A stretch of DNA of 64,000 nucleotides from Gemmatimonadota bacterium (GTDB taxonomy: Bacteria > Gemmatimonadota > Gemmatimonadetes > Longimicrobiales > Gaopeijiaceae): the NCBI GenBank assembly GCA_028874985.1, contig JAPPGI010000058.1, positions 1 to 64,000 of the forward strand, in the 5' to 3' direction. Under the pieces are notes generated by a model. The model made no database searches and was not told where the DNA came from. It worked only from the letters and a program-made list of their open reading frames with translations. Within the stretch, counting starts at the first letter, position 1; every line of letters begins with the position of its first letter. Below, piece after piece: positions 7,996 to 16,664 of the stretch. Both the position numbers and the translations under genes were made by a program.

Positions 7996-8439
7996 TCAGC
8001 CGGAGCGGGCGGCGTGGTAGACCGCGTCCAGCACGCCGTTGACGAAGCGCGGCGACTCCGTGCCTCCGTAGCGTTCCGCCAGGCGCACGGCTTCCTGGAT
8101 CGCCACCTTGCCGGGCAGGTCGGTGAGGCACAGGATCTCGGTCGCTCCCAGACGCAGGATGCCCCGGTCCATAACCGACAGCCGGTCGAGGCGCCAGTTG
8201 TCCATGCAGGCGGCGATCAGCTCCTCGACCCGGTTGCGGTTGTCCGCGAATGTCTGCACCAGGCGCCGCAGGTACCGGATCCGGCCCGGAGCCACGGTCC
8301 GCTCCTGCATCGTGACGGCGAGCGCTTCGTCGAGCGTGGCCGAGTCGGCCAGGGTCTCCCAGCGGTAGTGAACCTGGAGAAACCAGGCCCGGGACCGGCT
8401 TCGGTCCCGGCGTCTCCGAGCCGCGATCGCCCGGCTCAA
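7996..8439 (-). CDS. nusB: Transcription antitermination factor NusB
   Basis: 147 residues, all-helical. Family features are the basic N-terminus with arginine-rich helix (RRRRDRSRSRAWFLQVHY), the central helix ending DNWRLDRLSVMDRGILRLGATEIL, and the C-terminal VAIQEAVRLAERYGG and FVNGVLDAVY. With NusE it binds boxA RNA in rRNA operons. Its ATG overlaps the ribH stop as ATGA, an arrangement (ribH-nusB) found in many bacteria. Confidence 0.95.
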   Translation of the reverse strand: MSRAIAARRRRDRSRSRAWFLQVHYRWETLADSATLDEALAVTMQERTVAPGRIRYLRRLVQTFADNRNRVEELIAACMDNWRLDRLSVMDRGILRLGATEILCLTDLPGKVAIQEAVRLAERYGGTESPRFVNGVLDAVYHAARSG

Positions 8440-8909
8440 GACCGGTTCGCGTCCCTCGGATGCGACGCGTAGAGTTCCAGCATGTCCAGCACCGCGTCGG
8501 CGAATTCACCGCCCTTGTTGGCCCCGTGCATGTCGGCGCGCAGCATCGCCTGCTCGCCGGTGTCCGTGGTCAGGACGCCGAAGACGACAGGGATATCCGC
8601 GGTGAGAGCCACCCGCCCCAGCCCGTCGCTGGCCTGGCCCGCGACATAGTCGAAATGGGCTGTTTCTCCGCGGATCACGCAACCGATCGCGAGGATGGCG
8701 TCGTATCTCCCCGAATCCGCGATTCTCCGGGCCGCCTGTGGCATGTCCCACGCCCCCGGCACGTACAGCACGTTCACGGCCTTGGACGTGATTCCCCGTT
8801 CCAGAAGCCGCCGGCGCGCGCCCCTGAGCATCTGCTCGGTTATCAGACTGTTGAAGCGCGACACCAGAAACGCGATCCGCGGTCCGCCGACTCCCCCCGC
8901 CTCCTTCAT
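8436..8909 (-). CDS. ribH: 6,7-dimethyl-8-ribityllumazine synthase
   Basis: 157 residues. The ATG at 8909 has an excellent ribosome site (GGAGG) and overlaps the ribBA stop by 4 bp. It condenses 3,4-dihydroxybutanone phosphate with the ribityl-aminouracil to give lumazine. Motifs are FLVSRFNSLIT for substrate binding, VPGAWDMP, AIGCVIRGETAHFDYV with the catalytic-His region, and PVVFGVLTTDTGEQA. It usually assembles as a pentamer or 60-mer. The gene sits between ribBA and nusB in the riboflavin operon. Confidence 0.96.
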   Translation of the reverse strand: MKEAGGVGGPRIAFLVSRFNSLITEQMLRGARRRLLERGITSKAVNVLYVPGAWDMPQAARRIADSGRYDAILAIGCVIRGETAHFDYVAGQASDGLGRVALTADIPVVFGVLTTDTGEQAMLRADMHGANKGGEFADAVLDMLELYASHPRDANRS

Positions 8910-10102
8910 CTCCCCACCTCCCCCTTCGCCGCGGCCCCGATCAGCGTGGCCGTTCCCGATACGTCGTTTCCGCCTGTCCACACCCCCTCGAACCGCTCCC
9001 GCCCCGTCACCTGCAGGGCGTACCCGTCGAGGCCCACGATACGCTTTCGGCTGTTGGTCAGCAGCCTGATCGAAGTCAGCCCCAGATCCAGCAGGATCTG
9101 GGCGCCGATGCCGTAGTCGCGCAATACCTGCCGCGGCGCCGCGGGATCCCTCTCCGCGGCCGGCCTTCCCACGGACCGGCGCAGGCGCTCGACCAGCCGG
9201 TCCCCGGCCCGATCCCGGTGTATGTAGACGATGACTCCCTCTCCCTCCGCCTGAATGCGCTTCATGGCTCCGGCCAGCAGACTGCCGTGGTGTTCCTCCA
9301 GCGACGCGAAGGTGTCCGCCAGCGGATTCTCGGCGTGCATCCGCACCAGGACATCCCGCTCTCCTCCGATGTCCCCGTTGACCAGTGCGATGTGCACCCG
9401 CTCGTCGATATCGCTCCGGTAGCCGATGAAGAGGAATTCGCCCCACGCCGTGCGCAACGGCGTCTCCACGACCCGCCTCACCAACCGTTCGCGCGCCAGC
9501 CGGTACGCCACCAGCTGCTCGACGGATATGAACCGGAGGTCGTGCTCCCGGGCCATCACGTCGAGCTCCGCCCTGCGCGCCATCGTCCCGTCCTCGTTCA
9601 GGATCTCGCAGATCACGCCGGCGGGCGCCAGTCCCGCGAGGCGCGCGAGGTCGACGGCGGCCTCGGTCTGGCCCACCCGGCGCAACACGCCGCCGCGGCG
9701 GGCGCGCAGAGGGAAGATGTGGCCGGGCCGCCTGAGGTCGTCCGGGACGGATGCCGGGTCGGCCAGGACCTGCACCGTTCTCGCCCGGTCTTGCGCGGAG
9801 ATCCCGGTCGTGACCCCGAAGCGGCGGTGGGCGTCCACCGAAACGGTGAACGCGGTGCCCTGGGGGTCCGTGTTGCGGTCGGTCATGAGGGGAAGTTCCA
9901 GCGCGTCGGCGCGTTCCGCCGTCATGGAGACGCAGATGAGCCCCCGCCCGAACTTGGTCATGAAGTTGACCAGCTCGGGGGTGATCATCTCCGCCGCGCA
10001 GACGAGGTCACCCTCGTTCTCGCGGTCCTCGTCGTCGGCGACGATCACGAGCCTGCCTTCCGCGATGTCGCGAACGGCCCAGGCAACGGAGTCAAGGGGC
10101 AT
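8906..10102 (-). CDS. ribBA: RibBA: DHBP synthase with degenerate GTP cyclohydrolase II half
   Basis: 398 residues. Residues 1-200 are the dihydroxybutanone-phosphate synthase domain, with VADDEDRENEGDLV (20-33), the acidic metal loop, and RRPGHIFPLRARRGGV. Residues about 205-398 align with GTP cyclohydrolase II. The three zinc cysteines of that family, normally in ECLTGD and LRCDCG contexts, are replaced here by Asn259, Glu270 and His272 (HAENPLADTFASLEEHHG). The first domain also has Gln145 (RRVGQTEA) where characterised enzymes use a metal-binding His. The second half is therefore probably not a GTP cyclohydrolase and may be structural. It overlaps ribE by 11 bp and ribH by 4 bp. Confidence 0.88.
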   Translation of the reverse strand: MPLDSVAWAVRDIAEGRLVIVADDEDRENEGDLVCAAEMITPELVNFMTKFGRGLICVSMTAERADALELPLMTDRNTDPQGTAFTVSVDAHRRFGVTTGISAQDRARTVQVLADPASVPDDLRRPGHIFPLRARRGGVLRRVGQTEAAVDLARLAGLAPAGVICEILNEDGTMARRAELDVMAREHDLRFISVEQLVAYRLARERLVRRVVETPLRTAWGEFLFIGYRSDIDERVHIALVNGDIGGERDVLVRMHAENPLADTFASLEEHHGSLLAGAMKRIQAEGEGVIVYIHRDRAGDRLVERLRRSVGRPAAERDPAAPRQVLRDYGIGAQILLDLGLTSIRLLTNSRKRIVGLDGYALQVTGRERFEGVWTGGNDVSGTATLIGAAAKGEVGR

Positions 10103-10718
10103 GGGCGAGGGGACTCCGGGGTAGCGACCCGGTGGCTTCGAGGATCCGCGCGACGTACTTGCCCACCAGGTCCGCCTCCGCGTTGACGGGATCTCCGGTC
10201 TCCAGGGCGGGGAAGTTCGTCCGTTCCCAGGTGTAGGGCACGATCGCCAACTCGCAGCGCCCCTCGCCGCGCAGGTCGTTCACCGTCAGGCTGACCCCGT
10301 TCAGGGCGATCGACCCGTGCAGAACCGTGGCGGCGAAGACGGCCTTCGGGAGTTCGAATTCGAGGAAGCGCGTCTCTCCGGAAGCCCGCCGGCCCCGAAG
10401 CGTCGCGACGCCGTCCACGTGCCCCTGCACCAGGTGTCCGTCCAGCCTGTCCCCGACTCTCAGCGCACGCTCCAGGTTGACCGCCGTGCCCCGCTCGTAC
10501 CGGCCCGCGACCGTACGCTCCAGGGTGGACGCGCCCGCATCGACCGTGAATGTGCCGGTATCGGCGGCGCGGACGGTCAGACATGCGCCGTCCACCGCCA
10601 CCGACTGACCGGCCGCGAGTTCGCCGGCGAAGGGAGCGCCGATGACGAAGGTGCGGCCGCCGCGCGCCCCGTCCACCGCCGCCACCTCACCGACGGCTTC
10701 GATGATCCCGGTGAACAA
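10092..10718 (-). CDS. ribE: Riboflavin synthase, alpha chain
   Basis: 208 residues. It dismutates two lumazines to riboflavin. The tandem barrel repeats are visible: MFTGIIEAVGEV at the start and GHLVQGHVDGVATL at the start of the second barrel (about residue 94). The catalytic-site segments VDGACLTV and LNGVSLTV occupy equivalent positions in the two repeats. The C-terminal tail after residue 195 is proline-rich and extends beyond the usual end. It lies 6 bp after ribD and overlaps ribBA. Confidence 0.95.
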   Translation of the reverse strand: MFTGIIEAVGEVAAVDGARGGRTFVIGAPFAGELAAGQSVAVDGACLTVRAADTGTFTVDAGASTLERTVAGRYERGTAVNLERALRVGDRLDGHLVQGHVDGVATLRGRRASGETRFLEFELPKAVFAATVLHGSIALNGVSLTVNDLRGEGRCELAIVPYTWERTNFPALETGDPVNAEADLVGKYVARILEATGSLPRSPLAHAP

Positions 10719-10724
10719 GTGGGG

Positions 10725-11876
10725 TCAGCCTCCACGGTCGAGGACGATGAGGGTGTCGCTTCCGAATCTCACCGGGTCGAGGCGTGCCTGCCACCCCCCG
10801 GCGGGCGGCGTGCGGGCTCCGGGGATCGTACCGGCGGCGTGCGGAAAGGCGGGGACCCCGCCCTCGCCGATGACGACGGGCGCGACGAAGAGGTAGAGCC
10901 GGTCCACGAGGCGCCCGGTCAGGAGTGACGCGGCCAGGACGCCGCCACCCTCGCAGAGGACGCTCCCCACCCCCCGCTCCACCAGCCCCCCCAGCGCGGC
11001 GGCCAGATCGAGTCCCCGCCGCGTCACCGGCACGGCGGCCACCTCGGCGCGCCCGGCCAGACGCCGTTCCAGCCCCCCGGCCGCATCGGACGCCGCCACC
11101 ACGATCGCGCGCCCTCCGACATCTCCGTTCAGCGCCCGCAACCCCGCAGTCGCCTCGCCACGCCGGTCGAGCAGCACGGGCACGGGCGGGACCCGCGGCT
11201 TCACGGCCCCCCTGGCCGTCAGCAGCGGATCGTCCGACTTCCAGGTCCGGGTCCCCACCAGGATCGCGTCGAAACCGGCGCGCAGGCGATGAACCTCGGC
11301 CCGCGCCTCCGCCCCGGTGAGCCACACGCGCCTGCCTCCGCCCGGCGCGATGCGGCCGTCCAGACTCACGGCCAGCTTGAGCGCCACATAGGGCCGGGAA
11401 CCCGCGGCCCGGTGGAAGAACACGGGGTTCTCCGCAGCCCAGTCGGCCCTGTCCCCGAACGGGCCGTCCACCCGGACCCCCCGCCGCCGCAGCCACTTCC
11501 CCCCTCCCCCCGCTTCCGCACCCGGCTCCGCGGCCCAGAAGACCGTGCGCGCCACCCCCGCCCGGTGGATCGCCTCCGTACACGGCGGCGTCTTCCCGGT
11601 GTGGCGGCAGGGCTCCAGGCTCGCATACAGCGTGGCGCCCCGGGCCCGCTCTCCCAGCCCTGCGAGCGCGGCGGCTTCCGCGTGCGGTCCCCCGAACTCC
11701 TCGTGCCGCGCTTCGCCGAGGACCGTCCCGTCCCGGGCCACCACCGCACCCACCATCGGGTTGGGATGCACCCGGCCCCAGCCGCCGCGCCCCAACTCGA
11801 CGGCCCGGGCCAGGAAACGGCGGTCGAGCGCCGCAAGGCGGTCCGCGCCCGCCCCGATGCGGGGAGCCGCGGTCAC
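10725..11876 (-). CDS. ribD: Riboflavin biosynthesis deaminase/reductase RibD
   Basis: 383 residues. The GTG at 11876 overlaps the upstream stop as GTGA, which fixes the start although the open frame continues further. The deaminase half (about 15-150) has the zinc site HAEAAAL and EPCRHTGKTPPC. The reductase half follows with VALKLAVSLDGRIA, ILVGTRTWKSDDPLLT and CEGGGVLAASLL. It deaminates and then reduces the pyrimidine intermediate that follows GTP ring opening. First of the contiguous ribD-ribE-ribBA-ribH genes. Confidence 0.95.
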   Translation of the reverse strand: MTAAPRIGAGADRLAALDRRFLARAVELGRGGWGRVHPNPMVGAVVARDGTVLGEARHEEFGGPHAEAAALAGLGERARGATLYASLEPCRHTGKTPPCTEAIHRAGVARTVFWAAEPGAEAGGGGKWLRRRGVRVDGPFGDRADWAAENPVFFHRAAGSRPYVALKLAVSLDGRIAPGGGRRVWLTGAEARAEVHRLRAGFDAILVGTRTWKSDDPLLTARGAVKPRVPPVPVLLDRRGEATAGLRALNGDVGGRAIVVAASDAAGGLERRLAGRAEVAAVPVTRRGLDLAAALGGLVERGVGSVLCEGGGVLAASLLTGRLVDRLYLFVAPVVIGEGGVPAFPHAAGTIPGARTPPAGGWQARLDPVRFGSDTLIVLDRGG

Positions 11877-12874
11877 GGAGTGACCCGGACGGAGACGGAG
11901 GCGAACCAGTGCCGGCGCGCGGGATCGTAGGCTCCCCTGCGATCGGCGAACGGATCCTCGACCCCATCCGCCCACCCGATTTCGGCGGATATCTGCGAGA
12001 TGAGGAAGTTGTACCAACCCCCCGCGAAGTAGACGGTACTCTCGCTCGCCAGCACCACGCCCGCGACCCCGGGATCGTCCAGTCCTCCGGCAGCAGCAGC
12101 AGCCGCCTCTCCCGTGTAGCGGTCCCATCCCGCGCCGGCCATGAGCCCCAGCGCGAACCAGTTCTTTCCCAGAACGGCCCGCAGCGACGTGACCTCCAGT
12201 TCGGCCTCCACCTCGCCCGGGTCGCCGTCCCCGGCGTCGCCGGCCTCGATGGCCCGGTGCCAGCGCCTCGCCAGCGATACCGAGATCCCGGGAACCGTGA
12301 ACGACTCCCGCAGAACCCCCACCCGCACCCCGAGTCCGACCCCCGACGACGGACCTGCGAAGCCCGCACTCCGCGGCAGCCACAGGTGTGAGAACAGGCC
12401 GGTCAGGTCCACGGACAGGATGCCCCCGACGCCCGGCGACAGCTGCATCCCGTCCACGAGGCCCGCGGCCACGACACCCCGCAGCCCGAACACGGTCAGG
12501 GTCTCCTCTTCCTCGAGTTCACGGACGGATTCACCGGAGAGCCGCGGCATCGCCAGCTGGACCCCGGCCAGCCCGAACGAGAACGCGATGCGGGGAACAC
12601 CGCCCAGACGGTGGCCCGCCGTACTGGCCGTGCCGGGCACGTCGCTGCCCAGCGCCGAACCGAGACCCGCTCCCCGCTGGACCGCCAGCGCCGTCAGCGC
12701 CAGTTCCCGGCACGCCGCGCCCCCGGCGGGACTCTCCTCGGCGCAGACCCCGGCGAGTTCGACCACCCCTTCCGTTTCGGCACGTCCCCGGGGAAGCTCC
12801 TGTGCGGAGACCGCCCCGAAGAACCCCAGGCAGGAGGCGGCCAGCAGCCCGTGGGCCGGCGGGGCGTTGCGCAA
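11873..12874 (-). CDS. Exported protein, probable outer-membrane beta-barrel
   Basis: 333 residues using the TTG at 12874, which has a GGAGG site 8 nt upstream. The N-terminus has a Sec signal (GLLAASCLGFFGAVSAQ). The C-terminal two thirds alternate glycine-rich hydrophobic strands (VGLGVRVGVLRESF, ISVSLARRW, TVYFAGGWYNFLISQISAEIGW) and end in strand residues (HWFASVSVRVTP), as a small barrel would. No family was recognised. It overlaps ribD by 4 bp and follows purM by 5 bp, so it is embedded in a metabolic operon. A link to riboflavin or purine transport is possible but unsupported. Confidence 0.65.
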   Translation of the reverse strand: MRNAPPAHGLLAASCLGFFGAVSAQELPRGRAETEGVVELAGVCAEESPAGGAACRELALTALAVQRGAGLGSALGSDVPGTASTAGHRLGGVPRIAFSFGLAGVQLAMPRLSGESVRELEEEETLTVFGLRGVVAAGLVDGMQLSPGVGGILSVDLTGLFSHLWLPRSAGFAGPSSGVGLGVRVGVLRESFTVPGISVSLARRWHRAIEAGDAGDGDPGEVEAELEVTSLRAVLGKNWFALGLMAGAGWDRYTGEAAAAAAGGLDDPGVAGVVLASESTVYFAGGWYNFLISQISAEIGWADGVEDPFADRRGAYDPARRHWFASVSVRVTP

Positions 12875-12879
12875 CGCGG

Positions 12880-13923
12880 CTACCTCCCTCCCGCCAGCTC
12901 GACACCCCGGCCCCGCACCACCTCGCCGAGACCCCAGGCAACGTCCCCCAGGGCGCCCAGGACCTCCGCTTCCCGCTCCGGCGACACCACCAGGATCATC
13001 CCCACGCCCATGTTGAAGACCCGGTACATCTCGGCCCCGGCCACGCCGCCTCCCCGCGCGAGCCGGCTGAAGACGTTCGGCACCGTCCACGACCCGATGT
13101 CCACGCGCGCCCCCAGGCGCTCCGGCAGCACGCGCGGAAGGTTCCCCGCGATCCCCCCGCCCGTTACGTGTGCCAGCGCCCGGATCCACCCGCGCTCCAG
13201 CAGCGGCCACACCTCCGCCAGGTAGGACCGGTGCACCCGCAGCAGCACCTCCCCCGCCGAAGCGTCCTCGCCCGGGAAGGGGTCGTCGACCCCCAGCCCC
13301 ATCCGCTCGAAGACGATGGTCCGGGCCAGGGTGAAGCCGTTGGTATGCAACCCCGAGGAGCGGAGCGCGACCAGGCGGTCTCCGGGACGCACCGCCGCGC
13401 CGTCGACGAGGCGCTCCCGCTCGACGACGCCCACCACGAAGCCGGCCAGGTCGTATTCGCCCGGCGCGTAGAAGTCCGGCATCTGCGCGGTTTCGCCCCC
13501 GAGCAGCGCGCAGGCGTTCTCGCGGCAGCCGCGGGCGACTCCCCCCACCACCGCCGCCACCACCCCCTCGTCCATCTCGCCGGTCGCCAGGTAGTCGAGA
13601 AAGAAGAGCGGCCGCGCGCCCTGCACGAGTATGTCGTTCACGCAGTGGTTGACCAGGTCGCGCCCCACGGTGTCGTGCCGACCGCACATGAACGCCACCT
13701 TGAGCTTGGTGCCCACGCCGTCGGCGCTCGACACCAGCACGGGCTCGGACATTCCGCGCGGCATCGCGTAGAGCCCGCCGAAGGCACCCGGCCCCGACAG
13801 GGTGTTCTCGTCGCCGGCGGCGTCGAGCAGCGGCCCCAGGGCGCGCTTGGCCCGGTCGGCCGCGTCGAGGTCGACGCCCGCGTCCCGGTAGGTCAGGGGA
13901 TCGTCCATGGTTCGTCGGCTCAT
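12880..13923 (-). CDS. purM: Phosphoribosylformylglycinamidine cyclo-ligase (AIR synthase)
   Basis: 347 residues. It closes the imidazole ring in purine synthesis using ATP. The start at 13923 overlaps the previous stop as TGATG; an internal ATG at 13908 is an alternative. Motifs are LVSSADGVGTKLKVAF, DLVNHCVNDILVQGARPLFFLDY, the metal/ATP loop LLGGETAQMPDFY, and HVTGGGIAGNLPRVLP. It lies between a PfkB kinase and the exported barrel protein in the long minus-strand block. Confidence 0.96.
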   Translation of the reverse strand: MSRRTMDDPLTYRDAGVDLDAADRAKRALGPLLDAAGDENTLSGPGAFGGLYAMPRGMSEPVLVSSADGVGTKLKVAFMCGRHDTVGRDLVNHCVNDILVQGARPLFFLDYLATGEMDEGVVAAVVGGVARGCRENACALLGGETAQMPDFYAPGEYDLAGFVVGVVERERLVDGAAVRPGDRLVALRSSGLHTNGFTLARTIVFERMGLGVDDPFPGEDASAGEVLLRVHRSYLAEVWPLLERGWIRALAHVTGGGIAGNLPRVLPERLGARVDIGSWTVPNVFSRLARGGGVAGAEMYRVFNMGVGMILVVSPEREAEVLGALGDVAWGLGEVVRGRGVELAGGR

Positions 13924-14849
13924 CACCCCGGGCCGCGGGCAGGTTCGGGCCGGCGCGCGGCCGCTCCGTCCAGGTACGCGACCCTGTCTTCCAGATCGGA
14001 CGGAGAAAGGCCCCGGAACCGATCGACCGAGAAATCCTCGACGGCGCAGGAGCCGGTTGCGGCTCCGAAGGCCACCGCCCGGCGGAGCGCCGCCGCGTCG
14101 AGCGATCCGGTGCGGTCGAGGTAGCCGAGGAATCCTCCCGCGAAGGCATCGCCGGCGCCGGTGGGATCGGTCATGCGGGCCGGCGGACACGCGGGACAGG
14201 TGAAGGACCAGTCGGCGGCGAAGAGGTCGGCCCCTTCCTCGCCCCGTTTCACCACCACCATCGCGGGACCCCGCTCCCGGATCCGCCGGGCGGCCCGCGC
14301 GAGGTCCGCCTCGCCGGCCAGCTGGCGGGCCTCCTCGTCGTTCACCAAGAGCACATCCAACCGGGACAGCACCCGCTGCAGCGCCTCGGGCGTGCGCTCG
14401 ATCCAGTAGTTCATGGTGTCGGCCGCCACCAGGTCCGGCGCTCGCACCTGATCCAGCACCCCGAGCTGGAGGTCCGGATCGATGTTGCCCAGGAAGACCA
14501 CCCCGGAGTCGCGCCACGCGGCCGGAATGACCGGATCGAAGTCCGCGAAGACGCCGAGACGGGTTTCGGTCGTCTCGCGGGCGCGGAAGTCGGCGCTGTA
14601 GCGCCCGCCCCAGAAGAAGCTCTCGCCGGGTCGCCGCACCAGGCCCGTGAAGTCCACTCCCCGCTCGCGCAGGAAGCGGAGCCGGGCGAGGGGGTAGTCC
14701 TCACCGACCACGCCGACGACGCGTACGCCGGTGAGCAGCGAAGCGGCGGCGCTGAAGAACACCGCCGAGCCGCCGATCACCCCGTCGACGCGGCCTGCGG
14801 GGGTCTCCACCGCGTCGAGGGCCACGCTGCCAACCGACAGAATAGGCAT
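13923..14849 (-). CDS. PfkB/ribokinase-family carbohydrate kinase
   Basis: 308 residues. The family fold is shown by the N-terminal MPILSVGSVALDAVETP and GGSAVFFSAAASLLTG, and by the C-terminal anion-hole and catalytic motif DPTGAGDAFAGGFLGYLD (Asp base at about residue 236). The substrate could be a sugar, a nucleoside or another alcohol and cannot be decided. Genes of this type beside purM and argS may serve nucleotide metabolism, which is inference only. It is the first gene after a 120-bp gap and so may have its own promoter. Confidence 0.85.
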   Translation of the reverse strand: MPILSVGSVALDAVETPAGRVDGVIGGSAVFFSAAASLLTGVRVVGVVGEDYPLARLRFLRERGVDFTGLVRRPGESFFWGGRYSADFRARETTETRLGVFADFDPVIPAAWRDSGVVFLGNIDPDLQLGVLDQVRAPDLVAADTMNYWIERTPEALQRVLSRLDVLLVNDEEARQLAGEADLARAARRIRERGPAMVVVKRGEEGADLFAADWSFTCPACPPARMTDPTGAGDAFAGGFLGYLDRTGSLDAAALRRAVAFGAATGSCAVEDFSVDRFRGLSPSDLEDRVAYLDGAAARRPEPARGPG

Positions 14850-14930
14850 ACTATCTGTCCGCTTTGGCAGGTGTACCGGAGGAACCTAGGTCCGAAAAGG
14901 ACTCTCTAAGGGGCGTGCGACAGATGATGG

Positions 14931-14954
14931 GACAGATTTCCGTCACAATCTGTC
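14931..14954. other. Perfect 8-bp inverted repeat between argS and pfkB
   Basis: GACAGATT and AATCTGTC flank an 8-nt spacer in the 119-bp gap. It lies 15 nt past the argS stop and 80 nt before the PfkB start. There is no T-run, so it is a weak candidate for an intrinsic terminator. It could equally be an operator for the downstream operon. A single GACAGAT half-site recurs just before the PfkB start codon (near 14852-14858). Confidence 0.4.
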
Positions 14955-14968
14955 TGCACTCACAACAG

Positions 14969-16660
14969 CTACTCACTCCTCACCATCCGTTGCGGTGCCT
15001 CGATGCCGAGCACCGCCAGCCCGTTGGCCAGCACCGTTCGCGCCGCCACGGCCAGCGTCAGCCGCGCGTTGCGGAGCGGCTCGTCGCCTTCCACCAGAGC
15101 CGCCAGTTCGGGACTGCGGGTCGGATGCCCGGCCTGGTACCACGAGTTCACGAGTCCGGCCGTGCGTTCCAGGTAGTCGCAGACCACGTGCGGCGCCCTC
15201 CCGCGCGCGGCCCGCCGCAGAAAGCCGGGGAACTCGCCGAGCCGGTTGATCAGCTCCCGCTCGGCCGGGGCGGCGAGTAGCGAAGCGTCCGCCTCGGGCG
15301 CGTCCGGTCCCTCCATTCCGTCCCACCCCCTGCGGCGTGCCAGTCGCGACAGCCGGCAGAGCCGGGCGTGCGCGTACTTGATCTTGTACACGGGGTTCTT
15401 GTCGGACTGGTCCAGCGCCAGGTCGAGGTCGAAGACGAGGTGGGCCTCGGGACGGCGCATGAGGAAGAAGTAGCGGGCCACGTCGGCCCCGACCTCCGCA
15501 ACCAGCTCCGCGAGCGTGGTGTAGGAGCCCGCCCGCTTGGAGAAGCGCACCTCCTCCCCGCCCCGCTCGACGGTGACCATCTGGTGCAGGACATACTCGG
15601 GATACCCCGCGGGGCGTCCCAGTGCCTGCAGGCCCGCGCGCACGCGGTCCACGGTGCCGTGATGGTCCGACCCCTGCACGTTGACGACCTCGTGGAAGCC
15701 GCGCTCCCACTTGCTCATGTGGTAGGCCACGTCGGGCAGGAAGTAGGTCGCGGAACCGTCGCTCCTGACCATGACCCGGTCCTTCTGGTCGCCGAACCGC
15801 GTGGTTTGCAGCCAGTGGGCGCCGTCACGGTGGTAGGTGAGGCCGGTCTCGTCGAGGGCGCGAACCGTCTCCGCGACGCGGCCGTCGGAGTGGAGACTGC
15901 TCTCCGGGTAGTACTCGTCGAATTCGACTCTGAATTCGGCCAGATCCCGCTCCTGCTCCTTGCGGAGTTCGTTCACCGCGAAGCCGCGCATCGCCTCCAG
16001 CGCCGCCTCGCCACGCTCCTGCTCGTAGCGGCGGCCCTCGCACTCCAGGAAGGCGCCCGCAATCTCCCGGACGTACTCCCCGTGGTAGCCGCCGTCGGGA
16101 ATCGGCTCGTCGTGGCCGAGCAACTGCTGGTAGCGGGCCCGCACGCTCTCGGCCAGGCGCAGGATCTGGCGGCCGGCGTCGTTGAAGTAGAACTCCCGGT
16201 GAACCCGCCACCCCGACCACTCCAGCAGCCGCGCGATCACGTCGCCCAGCGCGGCCTGGCGGCCGTGCCCGAGATGAAGCGGTCCGGTCGGGTTGGCGGA
16301 GACGAACTCGACCATGATCCGCCGCCCGCCTCCGTCCCGGCTCCCGCCGTAGCCGCCCCGCGTCGCAAGGATCCGGCGGAGCGTCCCCCCCACCGTAGCG
16401 GAGTCCAGGAAGAAGTTGAGGAATCCGGGTCCGGCGACTTCGATCCTCTCGACGCCCTCGATGCCATCGAGCCGCTCCCTGAGATCCAGCGCGATATCCC
16501 TTGGCCGGCGGCGCAGGCGCGAGGCGAGGGTGAGGGCCAGATTCGACGCCAGGTCGCCGTGGGCCGGGTCCTTCGGCCGGTCGAGGCGGACGCCCGCGTC
16601 CGGAGCGCCCAACCCGGCAGCGGCCTCCCGCAGCGCGTTCGAGATTCGCCGGGCGAACAT
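14969..16660 (-). CDS. argS: Arginyl-tRNA synthetase
   Basis: 563 residues from the ATG at 16660; the open frame runs further upstream through the neighbouring gene. Class I motifs: an N-terminal Add-1 domain, the HIGH box as ANPTGPLHLGHGRQ near residue 120, and a KMSKS equivalent reduced to VRFSKRAGS, as is common in arginyl enzymes. The C-terminal helical anticodon domain has ARLCRLSRLARR and ends QRMVRSE, close to the usual Met-x-R end. It charges tRNA-Arg. It starts 4 bp after the zinc-ribbon gene stop and is probably co-transcribed with it. Confidence 0.96.
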   Translation of the reverse strand: MFARRISNALREAAAGLGAPDAGVRLDRPKDPAHGDLASNLALTLASRLRRRPRDIALDLRERLDGIEGVERIEVAGPGFLNFFLDSATVGGTLRRILATRGGYGGSRDGGGRRIMVEFVSANPTGPLHLGHGRQAALGDVIARLLEWSGWRVHREFYFNDAGRQILRLAESVRARYQQLLGHDEPIPDGGYHGEYVREIAGAFLECEGRRYEQERGEAALEAMRGFAVNELRKEQERDLAEFRVEFDEYYPESSLHSDGRVAETVRALDETGLTYHRDGAHWLQTTRFGDQKDRVMVRSDGSATYFLPDVAYHMSKWERGFHEVVNVQGSDHHGTVDRVRAGLQALGRPAGYPEYVLHQMVTVERGGEEVRFSKRAGSYTTLAELVAEVGADVARYFFLMRRPEAHLVFDLDLALDQSDKNPVYKIKYAHARLCRLSRLARRRGWDGMEGPDAPEADASLLAAPAERELINRLGEFPGFLRRAARGRAPHVVCDYLERTAGLVNSWYQAGHPTRSPELAALVEGDEPLRNARLTLAVAARTVLANGLAVLGIEAPQRMVRSE

Positions 16661-16664
16661 GCGC

